Positions 55,423 through 64,000 of a stretch of 64,000 nucleotides of DNA are shown here, piece by piece. Source of the stretch: Clarireedia homoeocarpa. Lineage: Eukaryota > Ascomycota > Leotiomycetes > Helotiales > Rutstroemiaceae. Location: the NCBI GenBank assembly GCA_001465935.1, contig LNKV01000020.1, forward strand, positions 317,252 through 381,251, in the 5' to 3' direction. The notes beneath the pieces were generated by a model. It made no database searches, was not told where the DNA came from, and saw nothing but the letters and a program-made list of their open reading frames with translations. Position 1 is the stretch's first letter. Each line of letters opens with the position of its first letter. The translations under genes were made by a program, and so were the position numbers.

Positions 55423-57056
55423 ATGAAACGCAAAGTATCTGGTGCTACTCTTCTTGCACTCAGCTCTCTGTTGACTTCCGCAGATTCGTGGAAGGTTGGT
55501 CAGTCAGTCCAGACAACCAGTGGCCTAGTATATGGCCATGCCGCCTCTAACACCTCAGTTTCTGAGTATCTCGGGATTCCCTATGCTCAGCCTCCTATTG
55601 GAGCCTTGAGATTTGAGATTCCCCAGGAGTATACCTCTAATTCTACAATCAATGGCACCAACTTTGTAAGTTTAAAAAATAACATACAGCAAAGTCACTA
55701 CTAACTCCGAATCAGGGCTTCTCTTGTCCAGTCGCCTCAACGTACTCAGCGACCTTATCTCCAGAACAGCATCCTCTCAACTTTACGGTTGGGGGGACTG
55801 AAGTTTTGAATTCTATTGCTCAAGTCGATGAAAAGTTTTCGGAAGACTGCTTAACTCTCAATATCTGGACCAAGCCACAAACGGGAGAGAAAGGGAAAGC
55901 CGTTATGATATGGATTCCCGGCGGTGGATTTGTTGGTGGATCTCCAGCGTCATTCGCATACAATGGTCAGTACTTTGCTGATCAGGAAGACGTGATAATT
56001 GTTTCTGTGAGGTAAGTGCAGGAGCCATATCTTCGCCGTTCTTTAAACTAACAATGATTTAGCTACCGGTTGAATATTTTCGGATTCCCTGGAAACCCAC
56101 TTGGAAGGAACAATCTTGGCCTTCTCGACCAACGCATGGCGGTTCAATGGGTTCATGATAATATTGCCGCTTTTGGTGGTGACCCGTCTCGCATAACCCT
56201 CTTTGGAGAAAGTGCAGGCGGCGCATCCGTGGATCTCTATAGCTATGGTTTCGTCGAGGATCCATTAGTCACAGGCTTTATCGCACAATCCGGTACCACT
56301 CAGCTCGAGCCCGCTCTCACAGCCTCTGCGAGTGCCAACCTATGGTTCACAGTGGCCTCTGCAGTTGGCTGTGGAAATAGCACCTCGGATAGCCAAGCTG
56401 TACTCGCATGTATGCGAAATGTTTCCACAGAGAAAATCACTCAAGCTACTGGCGCCGACGCTAGCTTCATACCAACAGCTGACGAAACCATCGTATTCTC
56501 AAACTACACAGCTCGTTCTCTAGCAGGTAATTTCACCAAAAAGCCTATGCTAGTTGGCCATACCGATGCTGAAGCCAACACGTTTGCCCTGATCGCAGAG
56601 ATGGCCGGGGAAACCGTTCCAGCCGCATACTGGGCTAGCTACGAGACTAGCCTGTTTTTCTGTCCAACATCTTTTCGTGCAAACGTATCTGTATACAACG
56701 ACGTGCCGATCTGGCGCTACAGATATTTTGGAGACTATCCAAATATGCAATTACAAGAGAACGTTGACGCCGGTGCATATCATGGCTCTGAAGTCTTCCC
56801 ACTGTTTGGTAATACACCTATTGGAGCCGGGATTCCGGCGGTGACTGTTGCGGAGAAAGGTACTGGAGATTATATGAGAAAAGCTTGGGCTACTTTTGCA
56901 AAGGATCCGGAAAATGGTCTTAGTGGGTTGGGATGGCCGGTATTTGATCCTGAGAAGGACACCTTGATTCGTTTAGGGTATGGAAACTCCACTGGGTTGA
57001 ATCTTGCATCGTCTGCTAGCTATGATGCGGGATGCCCTTCCACTTTTCCTGTTTAA
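55423..57056 (+). CDS. secreted type-B carboxylesterase/lipase, 510 aa, 3 exons
   Basis: Alpha/beta-hydrolase of the carboxylesterase family, probably secreted. Exons are 55423-55665, 55716-56011 and 56063-57056, all in frame with CTAAC branch points. Signal peptide (MKRKVSGATLLALSSLLTSADS). EDCLTLNIW is followed by the oxyanion-hole segment MIWIPGGGF. The nucleophile elbow FGESAGG has Ser near residue 230. The acid lies in the GHTDAEANTF region and the catalytic His is in YHGSEVFPLFG. About ten N-glycosylation sites. Disulphide Cys in family positions. The substrate range of this family includes lipids, cholinesters, mycotoxin esters and feruloyl esters; nothing here decides. Frame intact. 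Confidence 0.93.
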
Positions 57057-57435
57057 TTTGGCGGTGGGTTAGCTGAGGCCGATATTATCGCATTCTTTTC
57101 TATCGTAAAGGACGTCCTTGGCTGAAGTATAATTATCTTCTGTTTAAATATATAATTCTTGTATTCCTTCTAGCACAGACTTTTATTGTGTACCAAAACA
57201 TTCACTTCAATCTTCATAATACAATCATCCCAAACATTCATCTTCCCCATCTCATCTCGCACGTGAACCAAATTCATCCAAACCCCCGCACTAAGCCCAG
57301 AACAGCCACACGCGGGGAAACCATCTTGATTTAGAATCTACCCCTCATCGTCATCATCGATTACCAATCCCTAAAACCTAAACCTTCCTTTCTATCATCA
57401 TATTACATCAATCCCCCTCTCCCCAAGCATTACAT
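57057..57435. other. intergenic, nothing recognised
   Basis: 379 bases, 3' end of the esterase gene and promoter of the DUF427 gene, with pyrimidine-rich stretches close to 57340-57420 that are common before fungal start codons. Confidence 0.5.
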
Positions 57436-58158
57436 ATGCAAATAAGAAAACTCAACCTCGAAGAACGAAAAGCCCGTTTCGCAAACGAAAATACAGAGAC
57501 AGAGACAGAGAATATGCCTGCGATCAAAGGAAAAGCCACTGCGAGTGTAAGTGGTCGTACGATTGCTGAGACGGATGAGTGGGAGGTTGTCGAGGGGAAT
57601 GTATATGTATGTTTTTGCATCTCTCTCATATATCATTCAACGTGATGAATTTAACTGGCTTGTGGGATTGAGGCTGATATTCTGTACATAGTTTCCACCA
57701 TCGTGAGTTTCCTCGGCACCTACTGGATCTGGATGCTTTAGATTGATGATGTACTGATACGTGGGGGGGCATAGTTCTGTAAACCAATCTATGCTCTCGA
57801 AGACGGATCATAGCACGCATTGTCCGTGGAAGGGAGATGCGTCGTATTATACGATTAATTTGGATAGTATGTTCCTTCGCCAATCTTTACTACCTCTACC
57901 TTAAACTGGGATGTGACCTTCGGATACGTGTATGAGATGAAGTGGGATGAATGATGTACTGATCTGCGGCCAATGTGTAGAAACCGAACTGAAGAATGCC
58001 GCGTGGTATTACCCTGATCCAAAGGAGAAGGCTTTGAATATTAAGGACTATGTCGCTTTTTGTAAGTTGCATTCTTTTCTGAAATGCGGTGTAGAAGAGG
58101 AAGCTGATGAGGATTAGACAAGAATTTGGTGGATGTCAAGGCTGAGGCTGAGGAGTAG
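57436..58158 (+). CDS. DUF427 family protein, 131 aa, 5 exons including an 11-nt micro-exon
   Basis: Small cytosolic protein of the DUF427 (NTP_transf_9-like) family, biochemical role unknown. Exons are 57436-57606, 57692-57702, 57775-57866, 57981-58061 and 58118-58158; every join keeps frame and restores the family pattern. Signature residues: GKATASVSGRTIAETDEWEVVEGNVYFPPSSV, then the highly conserved THCPWKGDASYY, and the C-terminal AAWYYPDPKEKALNIKDYVAFY. The N-terminal 28 residues are charged and precede the domain; a Met at residue 27 could be an alternative start. The second exon is only 11 nt and supplies the FPPS residues, so automatic gene callers may mis-predict this gene. Confidence 0.88.
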
Positions 58159-58389
58159 ATATGACAGATATCATGAGTGGAACTAAAAGGACATGAATTT
58201 ATGCAAATAAATGAATGAGAAAGTCGCTAATAGGCAAATTACATTGACGGTGGTATGAAATAACGACGTTGCTATGCACAATTGAAATTCTCTACTCTGT
58301 AGATAATGAAGTTGTTTGTGTAGAGTTTCGAGCGAATAGTATTGTCAAAGTGCCAAAGTTGTGTCTAACTTGCTCTCCTTTATCACTCG

Positions 58390-59492
58390 TTACGACGGGT
58401 ATAGTTTAGTGAGAACACAGGGTGTCTGCAAACAGAATCCATCTAGATACCTCATCGAAGGACTAGCATCAATAATAGGTTTCGATTCTGCACGATGTCT
58501 CCAACTAATGCCATAACCCACGAGAATTCCTAGCATCCTTGCAACCTGAATATTGTGTATCTCGACATCATTGAGACTGCCCACAATGTCCTCGAATGTC
58601 TGCCAAAACAGCTTTCTCAACTCATCACTTTCTGCGTAATAATGCCATCCTGAGTCATCGATATAACCAAGGATGTTTTCCAAGCCCCATAAAGCAAAGC
58701 CGAACGGCTCAATCGATGGGTCTGTCCAGTCAATTATCCCAGTGATACGTCCAGTGTCTGGATGGATAAGTATGTTCATCTTGCAAGGGTCATCGTGCGT
58801 GAGGACCAAAGGATACGAGGAATCAAACAAGACGTGCATGTTTCTACGAACCATCTTTAGGAGTTCAGTAAAGCGTGACGGCATATGATTGATGAGCACA
58901 TCCAGTTTGTGCTCACGATCTCGACGAATTTCACGCACAAGATGCTCCGGCCTCTCTTGCTTGTGCTTCCATGATTGAGCAAAGAATCTATCGGGGTCAG
59001 TAGGATTTCGATTTTTATGCTACCTCTTATTGTCACATATCCTTCTGGATATGTGACGTTCTACAGTACGCACCTAGCAAGGTCTCGAATAGTGTTCAAT
59101 CGCCATGACAAAACGTCATTTGGATTTTCCTCCAAATCTTCCTTCTCCAAATATGTGATACCAGGAAGCCGCTGGATCACATATACGAAAATAGATGATC
59201 CGCTGCCTATGGTTCCATAGAGTTCGCAATCAGCCACAAATTCCCCATGGATGCTTCGAGCAAGCTCCATATTCTCCATATCAAGCTTCGAGCTTTGAGG
59301 CCGGAACTGTATAATCTTGTCCTCCTTCGGACCACCTGTTACTGTGTAGCTTACGCCTCCTTGAATAGCTACAGGTGTAACTGGTCCTCCAACAAGCGAT
59401 GTAGCTAATTCGTCACATTCTGCTCTCGTCACTGTTATATAGGACTTAAAGAAGCTATCGATTGTATTATCGACATTGTAGCTGGACTCCAT
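58390..59492 (-). CDS. aminoglycoside-phosphotransferase-like kinase, 338 aa, 2 exons
   Basis: Protein-kinase-fold small-molecule kinase of the APH/choline-kinase group, common in fungi; substrate unknown and not necessarily an antibiotic. Minus-strand exons are 59074-59492 and 58390-58987, frame kept (AG|A). The N-lobe has GGVSYTVTG where the nucleotide loop lies. The catalytic loop is LTHDDPCKMNIL (Brenner motif HxDxxxxN, His near residue 203), and IIDWTD supplies the metal-binding Asp. WGLENILG follows, as in other fungal members. The C-terminal end is short. Frame intact. A 277-bp gap separates it from the divergent Nse1 gene. Confidence 0.85.
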
Positions 59493-59769
59493 CTTGAAAA
59501 TAGATAGTTACAAGTGGAAACTCGTGGATAAAAAAACATTTCGTCTTTCCTTGTCTCATCTTTACATATGCCAGATTGAAGCCCAATCTGCAAATAAACG
59601 CACTCCGGTAAGATTACAAAATACCCTGTACAGAAATAATTTAGGCTTGATGGAACACTAGAAATGTGGAAAACACGCTAAAAATTATCGCGGCCACAAA
59701 CGCGTCTCCCCGCACCTCCAGATTTCGCACCACGAACCACAGTCAGAGGAACGATTCAACGACGTCGCC

Positions 59770-60822
59770 ATGTCGTCGGAAGAACCAGAGAAACAGTACG
59801 ATGATAGTAATCGTGCGTTTGTACAGGCCCTCATGGCCCGGGGGACCTTAACAATAGAAGAAGGGAAAACTCTCCTCGCGCACATTTTCACAGCACGAGA
59901 TAATGGCAAGTCAATTCTAGAACCAATATAGAATTACTTATTTAACAGAACTACAGATGGGCGTGTCACCTCCTCTGATGAAGTATCTCATGAGGATTTT
60001 GTATCATACATATCCGCTGCGGCCGACCATCTATCACCGTTCGACTACGAGATCAGAAGTATGAAGCATCAACAATCGAACGAGCAGATCTGGGCACTAG
60101 TCAACAGTACCAGCGACGCTCTCACCCAGCTCGCGACGTCCTTTTCAACCGAAGAAATGTTCTACATAAAAAGAGTCCTCGATGCGATGTTCGAGACATT
60201 CAACACAAAAGGCAGAGAAGTTATGGCCATCACCAGTCAGCAAGCTATACATTCATCCATAATCAAAGGCGCGGGCCGTCAAAGCATGGGTGGCGATGAC
60301 ATGCAAACGGTAGACAATGGTGTCACGAGAGAAGGAGCGGAAAGAGTCCTCTCAAACCTAGTATCACAGGGCTGGTTCGAGCGAAGCCGGAAAGGGTACT
60401 ATTCCCTATCACCGCGAGCACTTCTCGAGCTGCGAGGCTGGCTGGTGGATATGTATAATGACCCCGACGAACCGGAGGAATGGCAGCCGATCAAGAATTG
60501 CGAGGCTTGTAAGGGGATTATCACGGTGGGGGAGAGGTGTCCGAGACGAGAGTGCAATATCCGGCTTCATAGTACTTGTCAGACGGCGTATTGGAATTCG
60601 AGGAGGAATAAAAAATGTCCAAAGTGTGAGACGGAGTGGGATGGGAGGCATTTTGTTGGGGAGAGGGTGGTTACACAGACAGAGGATAATTTGAGGGAAA
60701 AGAGGAGGAGTGGCGTTGCTGCTGGTGCGAGTGCGGGTGCGGGTGCGAGTTCTTCGAAAAAGAGGAGAGTAGAGCCGGATGAAGATGAAGCGCAAGCGCA
60801 GGAGGACGATAATGCCGAATGA
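59770..60822 (+). CDS. nse1: Nse1, RING-type subunit of the SMC5/6 complex, 337 aa, 2 exons
   Basis: Ubiquitin-ligase-type subunit of the nuclear SMC5/6 DNA-repair complex. It works with Nse3 (MAGE) and Nse4. Exons are 59770-59909 and 59949-60822; the intron is only 39 nt (GTCAAT...ACAG). The N-terminal winged-helix region (residues 12-215) includes NRAFVQALMARGTLT and VLSNLVSQGWF, both typical of Nse1. The C-terminal Nse1-type RING starts near residue 231: CEACKGIITVGERC, then RLHSTCQTAYW and CPKCETEWDG, i.e. C4HC3 spacing. The last 60 residues are basic then acidic with an Ala/Gly-rich linker and KKRRVE, a probable nuclear-localisation signal. Frame intact. Confidence 0.93.
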
Positions 60823-61037
60823 TGAATTATGATTAGTATCAAAGTTTCATGCACAGGGTCGTGTTCTTTGTCGATTGGGTATTATGCGTTGCGCATAGGC
60901 GCGCTCCTCTTAATGTAATCACAAAAAGTTGAATATCGAAGTATTGGAGTCGGTCGATGAATTAGTACATCTACTACTAAAACTCGATCGTAATAACTCT
61001 GATTCTCGACTTCTTCACTTTTCAGGGAGTATAAACT

Positions 61038-61854
61038 ATGGCTGATCAATCCGGTGCTGAAATCTCCGCCGGAGGAATATCTCAGCTTGAGCAGTCTTTT
61101 CAATACTCACCACTTGATCCATCGGTCGATGGTATACGGGTACGTTCTCAATCATTGCCTTGGAAGAATCTAGGAATTCATCATGTTGACCATCACCCTG
61201 TAGCTTCTCATCTTGGAGCCTGGAGCAAAAGGGGAAATCCCAACATGTACTCTCAGACATGTGACATTCAGACAACGTCCAAAATACGAAGCACTTTCAT
61301 ATACTTGGGGTGATGAAACGCAACGGCAGAATATCCTTCTTGAGGGACACAGCGTCTCCGTCACAAAGAATCTATACAATGCTCTTTGCGGTCTGCGGCG
61401 CACATCTGAACCTCGTCAGTTGTGGGCTGATGCGATTTGTATCAATCAGGAGGATATTCCGGAACGGAATCGCCAGCTTCCACTCATGCCTTTTGTTTAC
61501 GAGAGAGCTCAGATTGTTTTGATTTGGCTGGGGTTGTGTGAGATGGAGTCGGCGCGGGACTCGGAGAGAGCGTCTTCTGTCGACGAGAAAGCACAGTCTT
61601 TACTAGATTGGTTAAGATTGAGTTCTAACAGTGAGCTGACGAAGGTGATTTGTTATAATCCTTACTGGGATAGGCTCTGGATCATTCAGGAGATCGCTAA
61701 AGCCAGGAGGCTTGAATCTAGCTACATTGCCTGCTTCGGTAGCAGCCCTACTACTTCCAGGAGTTACAGAAGTCCTCTTGGCAGGGTTAGAGTTACTATT
61801 CATCGAATACTGCTAATATGTCAAGGGGCAAACGGTCATCTCCTTTATCTCTAA
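61038..61854 (+). pseudogene. HET-domain protein, C-terminally truncated (250 aa)
   Basis: Exons are 61038-61139 and 61204-61854 (GTACGT donor, CCTGTAG acceptor). The HET domain is well preserved at first: LILEPGAKGEIPTCTL, YEALSYTWGDE, LWADAICINQED, RNRQLPLM..VYERAQIVLIWLG, YWDRLWIIQEIAKA. After about residue 205 the similarity stops and the last 40 residues (SSPTTSRSYRSPLG...) look like a shifted frame. No HET C-terminal region follows within the next 400 bases. Full-length HET proteins are usually 500-700 residues. It may be inactive, or a short HET-only protein; I favour a truncated gene. Confidence 0.7.
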
Positions 61855-62303
61855 TACGCTTTGGGTTTCCCTGATGATTTACAATTTCGAGATGAAAGAG
61901 GAAGGGTGTGCTGGCTCTGATCGCGAACAGGGGATACAAGGTTCCGAAGTCTATCTATCAACTACAAGCGAGGGTGACGAAAAAGGGCGGAAAGTCTATA
62001 GGTTTTCCTTAGATAATTCTCCTCCTAAGAGAATTCTCATATGACCTCAGAGATCTTGGGAGAACGCTCTTAAGAATATAGATATTGTAGAAGAATTCTT
62101 GTAGGAGCCTTAGAATCTTAGGAGGAATCGCTTAGGAAATTTCTCTGAGAATTTCTCTCCACGACTAGCAAACGATTTTATGTCACGTGCACGCTACGCT
62201 TAGTATATTTAGCTGACATTGCTCTCGCTTTATACTTCTCTACCAAGACGTACATTATATCATAACTATACTCATCCAAACCTCAATTTCGTCTGCGCAA
62301 CTT
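61855..62303. other. intergenic; palindromic AAGAGAATTCTC-like motifs
   Basis: Around 62000-62160 there are several related near-palindromic motifs (CTAAGAGAATTCTC, AGAAGAATTCTTG, GAGAATTTCTC) in both orientations, suggesting a decayed inverted-repeat element. No gene. Confidence 0.45.
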
Positions 62304-63827
62304 TCACGACTTGTGCGTAACAGGTCGACGCCGTGACCGTCGAGTCCTCCTATGACCTCCTGTATCTGAGTTGTTAACACCCTCATACAACCCAATTAGA
62401 GGCGAGACGTTTTCTGACGAATAAAGAGGAGTGCTGTACGTTGGAGCGTCAAGGGGATCATAGTTCTGAGAGTATGAGGTATCGGGATTGTATCCACTAT
62501 CTGTAGTCAAAATCTGTGTACTATTAGTCAGATTATATCCCCATGTCGTATCGGCTGGATCATCCGAAGTCAGGGGTTGCAGAGTCTTAGTTGGAATATC
62601 CTCATATTCTGAAGAAAGGGGCTGCTGGGCGGGTACGTTGTATCCATCTTGATCGCTAAAACTTGTATAATATACTGTTTCTGAGACTAATTGACTATTG
62701 GGGTCGTCCTCTTCGTAGCTTTGGTAATGCGATGATTGGGAATCCTGGATAGCGTCTGGGGAGTGATTGGAGGTATTTTCCCTGCGCGAGTCTTTACGTT
62801 TGTGGCCCCTGCTGCTTGCGGAATCATCCGAAGGTGAAGGGCGGGACTTGGCGTGCTGAGAGGCAGTCTCCCTATTCTTCTCAAGAAGTATATCCAATGA
62901 GTCTCGAATCTTTTGCAAGCGCTTGTCTTTTCCCCAGTCGATGATGTTCCGGACGTACTTGCGAAATTCCAAGTAATGATCAGGTCTATGAAGTAAGAAA
63001 CTTTCGACATTCCGCATATAATAATTGAGCTCATCATGCTTCCACGAGATGTAGAGTCGTGCCTCTGTGCCATTCATAGCGATACTAAATACGGCACTAT
63101 CAATTGGCTGAATTTTGTTGCTCTTGTACTCCCTTAGCTGGCGATTGAGGCGTTCAGCAATATTAATGCAGGATGCGGAACCGCCGAGACATTGATTTGT
63201 TGCCACCCACAAACTGCCATCCCCGGAAGGTCCGTCCCCCTTGAACTCGATGACAAAAAAGGGATATACCAGGCCCTGGCTGTTGGCTACCATCTCATTC
63301 CCCTTGGAGTTAAACTGGGTTTGTTGCCCCTCCGTAAACGTTCCTGTACGGTTGTATCCATAGAGCATATCAGGTACAGGACCGCTAATTTTAAGATTAG
63401 ATCCAACCTCTGGAATAGCATGTTTAGCTATCGGAAGTCTGTCAGTTCGTTTTAGACTGTCTGAAGGTTCAGGGTCAGGGAAAATATTAGTCTGAAAATA
63501 TTTTTCTACTCTGGGTTCGGCGCTGCCCATCCAGAGCTCATTTAATCTAGCGTCGTGCCTTACTTGATCTAGTGACGGGCCTGGAGAATCGCGATCCCTG
63601 CCTACATGCTCAACAAGGCCGGTGATGTGATTGGGGAGTTGCTCGCGAAGGGGGCGCAAGTAGATGTTGTTTGCAGCTAAGTTTGCATCTCTATATAATG
63701 GGTTTTCGACAAGGCTCCTTCCTGATCGGCTTGAACCACCTGTAGAGCTAGCGGCATCAAACGTCCCGACAGATCGCGCTGGTGTCAGCGGCACAGCATA
63801 TCCATCGGCATCATGTTTGTTTGCCAT
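62304..63827 (-). CDS. hypothetical protein with PD-(D/E)xK-like motif (DUF7924-type), 507 aa
   Basis: This is a single-exon intact frame from Met 63827. Residues 1-50 are low complexity. A domain from about 55 to 310 resembles the fungal DUF7924 type. It contains PDMLYGY (Asp 153) and, 40 residues later, FFVIEFKGDGPSGDGSLW (Glu 194, Lys 196), a D...ExK arrangement as in PD-(D/E)xK nucleases. Then come CLGGSASCINIAERLNRQL and the segment WKHDELNYYMRNVESFLL. The C-terminal 190 residues are Ser/Asp/Tyr-rich and probably disordered, ending in a basic cluster (HRRTRRSRRR) that could direct nuclear import. Nuclease function is inference from the motif; no activity is known to me for the family. 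It might be a selfish-element accessory protein or an effector-like protein. Neighbour: truncated HET gene, convergent. Confidence 0.72.
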   Translation of the reverse strand: MANKHDADGYAVPLTPARSVGTFDAASSTGGSSRSGRSLVENPLYRDANLAANNIYLRPLREQLPNHITGLVEHVGRDRDSPGPSLDQVRHDARLNELWMGSAEPRVEKYFQTNIFPDPEPSDSLKRTDRLPIAKHAIPEVGSNLKISGPVPDMLYGYNRTGTFTEGQQTQFNSKGNEMVANSQGLVYPFFVIEFKGDGPSGDGSLWVATNQCLGGSASCINIAERLNRQLREYKSNKIQPIDSAVFSIAMNGTEARLYISWKHDELNYYMRNVESFLLHRPDHYLEFRKYVRNIIDWGKDKRLQKIRDSLDILLEKNRETASQHAKSRPSPSDDSASSRGHKRKDSRRENTSNHSPDAIQDSQSSHYQSYEEDDPNSQLVSETVYYTSFSDQDGYNVPAQQPLSSEYEDIPTKTLQPLTSDDPADTTWGYNLTNSTQILTTDSGYNPDTSYSQNYDPLDAPTYSTPLYSSENVSPLIGLYEGVNNSDTGGHRRTRRSRRRPVTHKS

Positions 63828-64000
63828 GTTCGGCGTCGACTTTGTAAGTCTCCTGGAGATAGGGTCACCGTCTGAGTGAGTAAAAAGGCTATCTGACCGG
63901 CAGTGTGGTTTTCGGTAGGATTCTGATCCTGAAATCGACTCGACCCAATGGGTGACAAAAGCGTTAACAGCGTCAGGGCGGTATTTTTTCGAAGCAGGAC
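63828..64000. other. window edge, 5' flank of the preceding gene
   Basis: 173 bases with no supported feature; the promoter of the minus-strand gene continues beyond the window. Confidence 0.4.

Overview
The window looks like a nuclear contig from a filamentous ascomycete (Pezizomycotina). Leotiomycetes/Helotiales is my best guess, by inference only. The evidence is: many short introns (about 45-70 nt) with GTANGT-type donors, CTAAC/CTAAT branch points and YAG acceptors; Pezizomycotina-only families (HET proteins, secreted endopolygalacturonase, the membrane protein family at 39.1 kb); and a 12-kb block whose mutations are C-to-T and G-to-A transitions, as expected from repeat-induced point mutation (RIP).

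Layout. 1-0.9 kb: intergenic with a hairpin and a repeat fragment. 0.9-2.8 kb: low-complexity hypothetical protein (-). 3.3-4.1 kb: broken P450 (+). 4.9-5.9 kb: intact SDR (-). 6.0-8.8 kb: a graveyard with a foldback MITE, the 3' end of a DNA transposon, a broken hypothetical ORF, and a UbiA-type prenyltransferase relic interrupted by a TTAA-flanked MITE. 9.2-10.1 kb: hypothetical (-). 11.2-15.6 kb: a 12-exon AAA+ ATPase (-). 17.1-18.8 kb: decayed gene with repeated FGxxKG motifs. 19.1-23.0 kb: two convergent folylpolyglutamate synthase paralogues. 24.2-26.05 kb: six-exon MFS exporter. 26.7-38.7 kb: a TIR DNA transposon with a retroviral-type integrase core, carrying inside it a complete Copia LTR retrotransposon; both are heavily mutated. 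39.1-41.3 kb: membrane glycoprotein. 41.9-46.7 kb: two HET remnants on either side of a 1029-residue membrane-anchored protein. 47.6 kb: tRNA-Asn. 48.3-49.8 kb: endopolygalacturonase (-). 50-52.3 kb: gene-free, three hairpin-forming repeats. 52.4-54.1 kb: PLP decarboxylase (-). 55.4-57.1 kb: secreted carboxylesterase (+). 57.4-58.2 kb: DUF427 protein (+). 58.4-59.5 kb: APH-like kinase (-). 59.8-60.8 kb: Nse1 of the SMC5/6 complex (+). 61.0-61.9 kb: truncated HET protein. 62.3-63.8 kb: protein with a PD-(D/E)xK-like motif (-).

How they fit together. Housekeeping functions (folate polyglutamylation, SMC5/6 DNA repair, AAA ATPase, tRNA) alternate with accessory genes for secretion, transport and plant cell-wall attack, and with three damaged HET loci. 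P450, SDR and UbiA-type genes within 5.5 kb could be what is left of a prenylated-metabolite cluster (inference). The nested transposons have no coding capacity left, but target-site duplications, LTRs and TIRs are all still readable, so the order of events can be reconstructed. Exon boundaries were placed by hand from splice signals and frame agreement; no alignment or RNA data were available.
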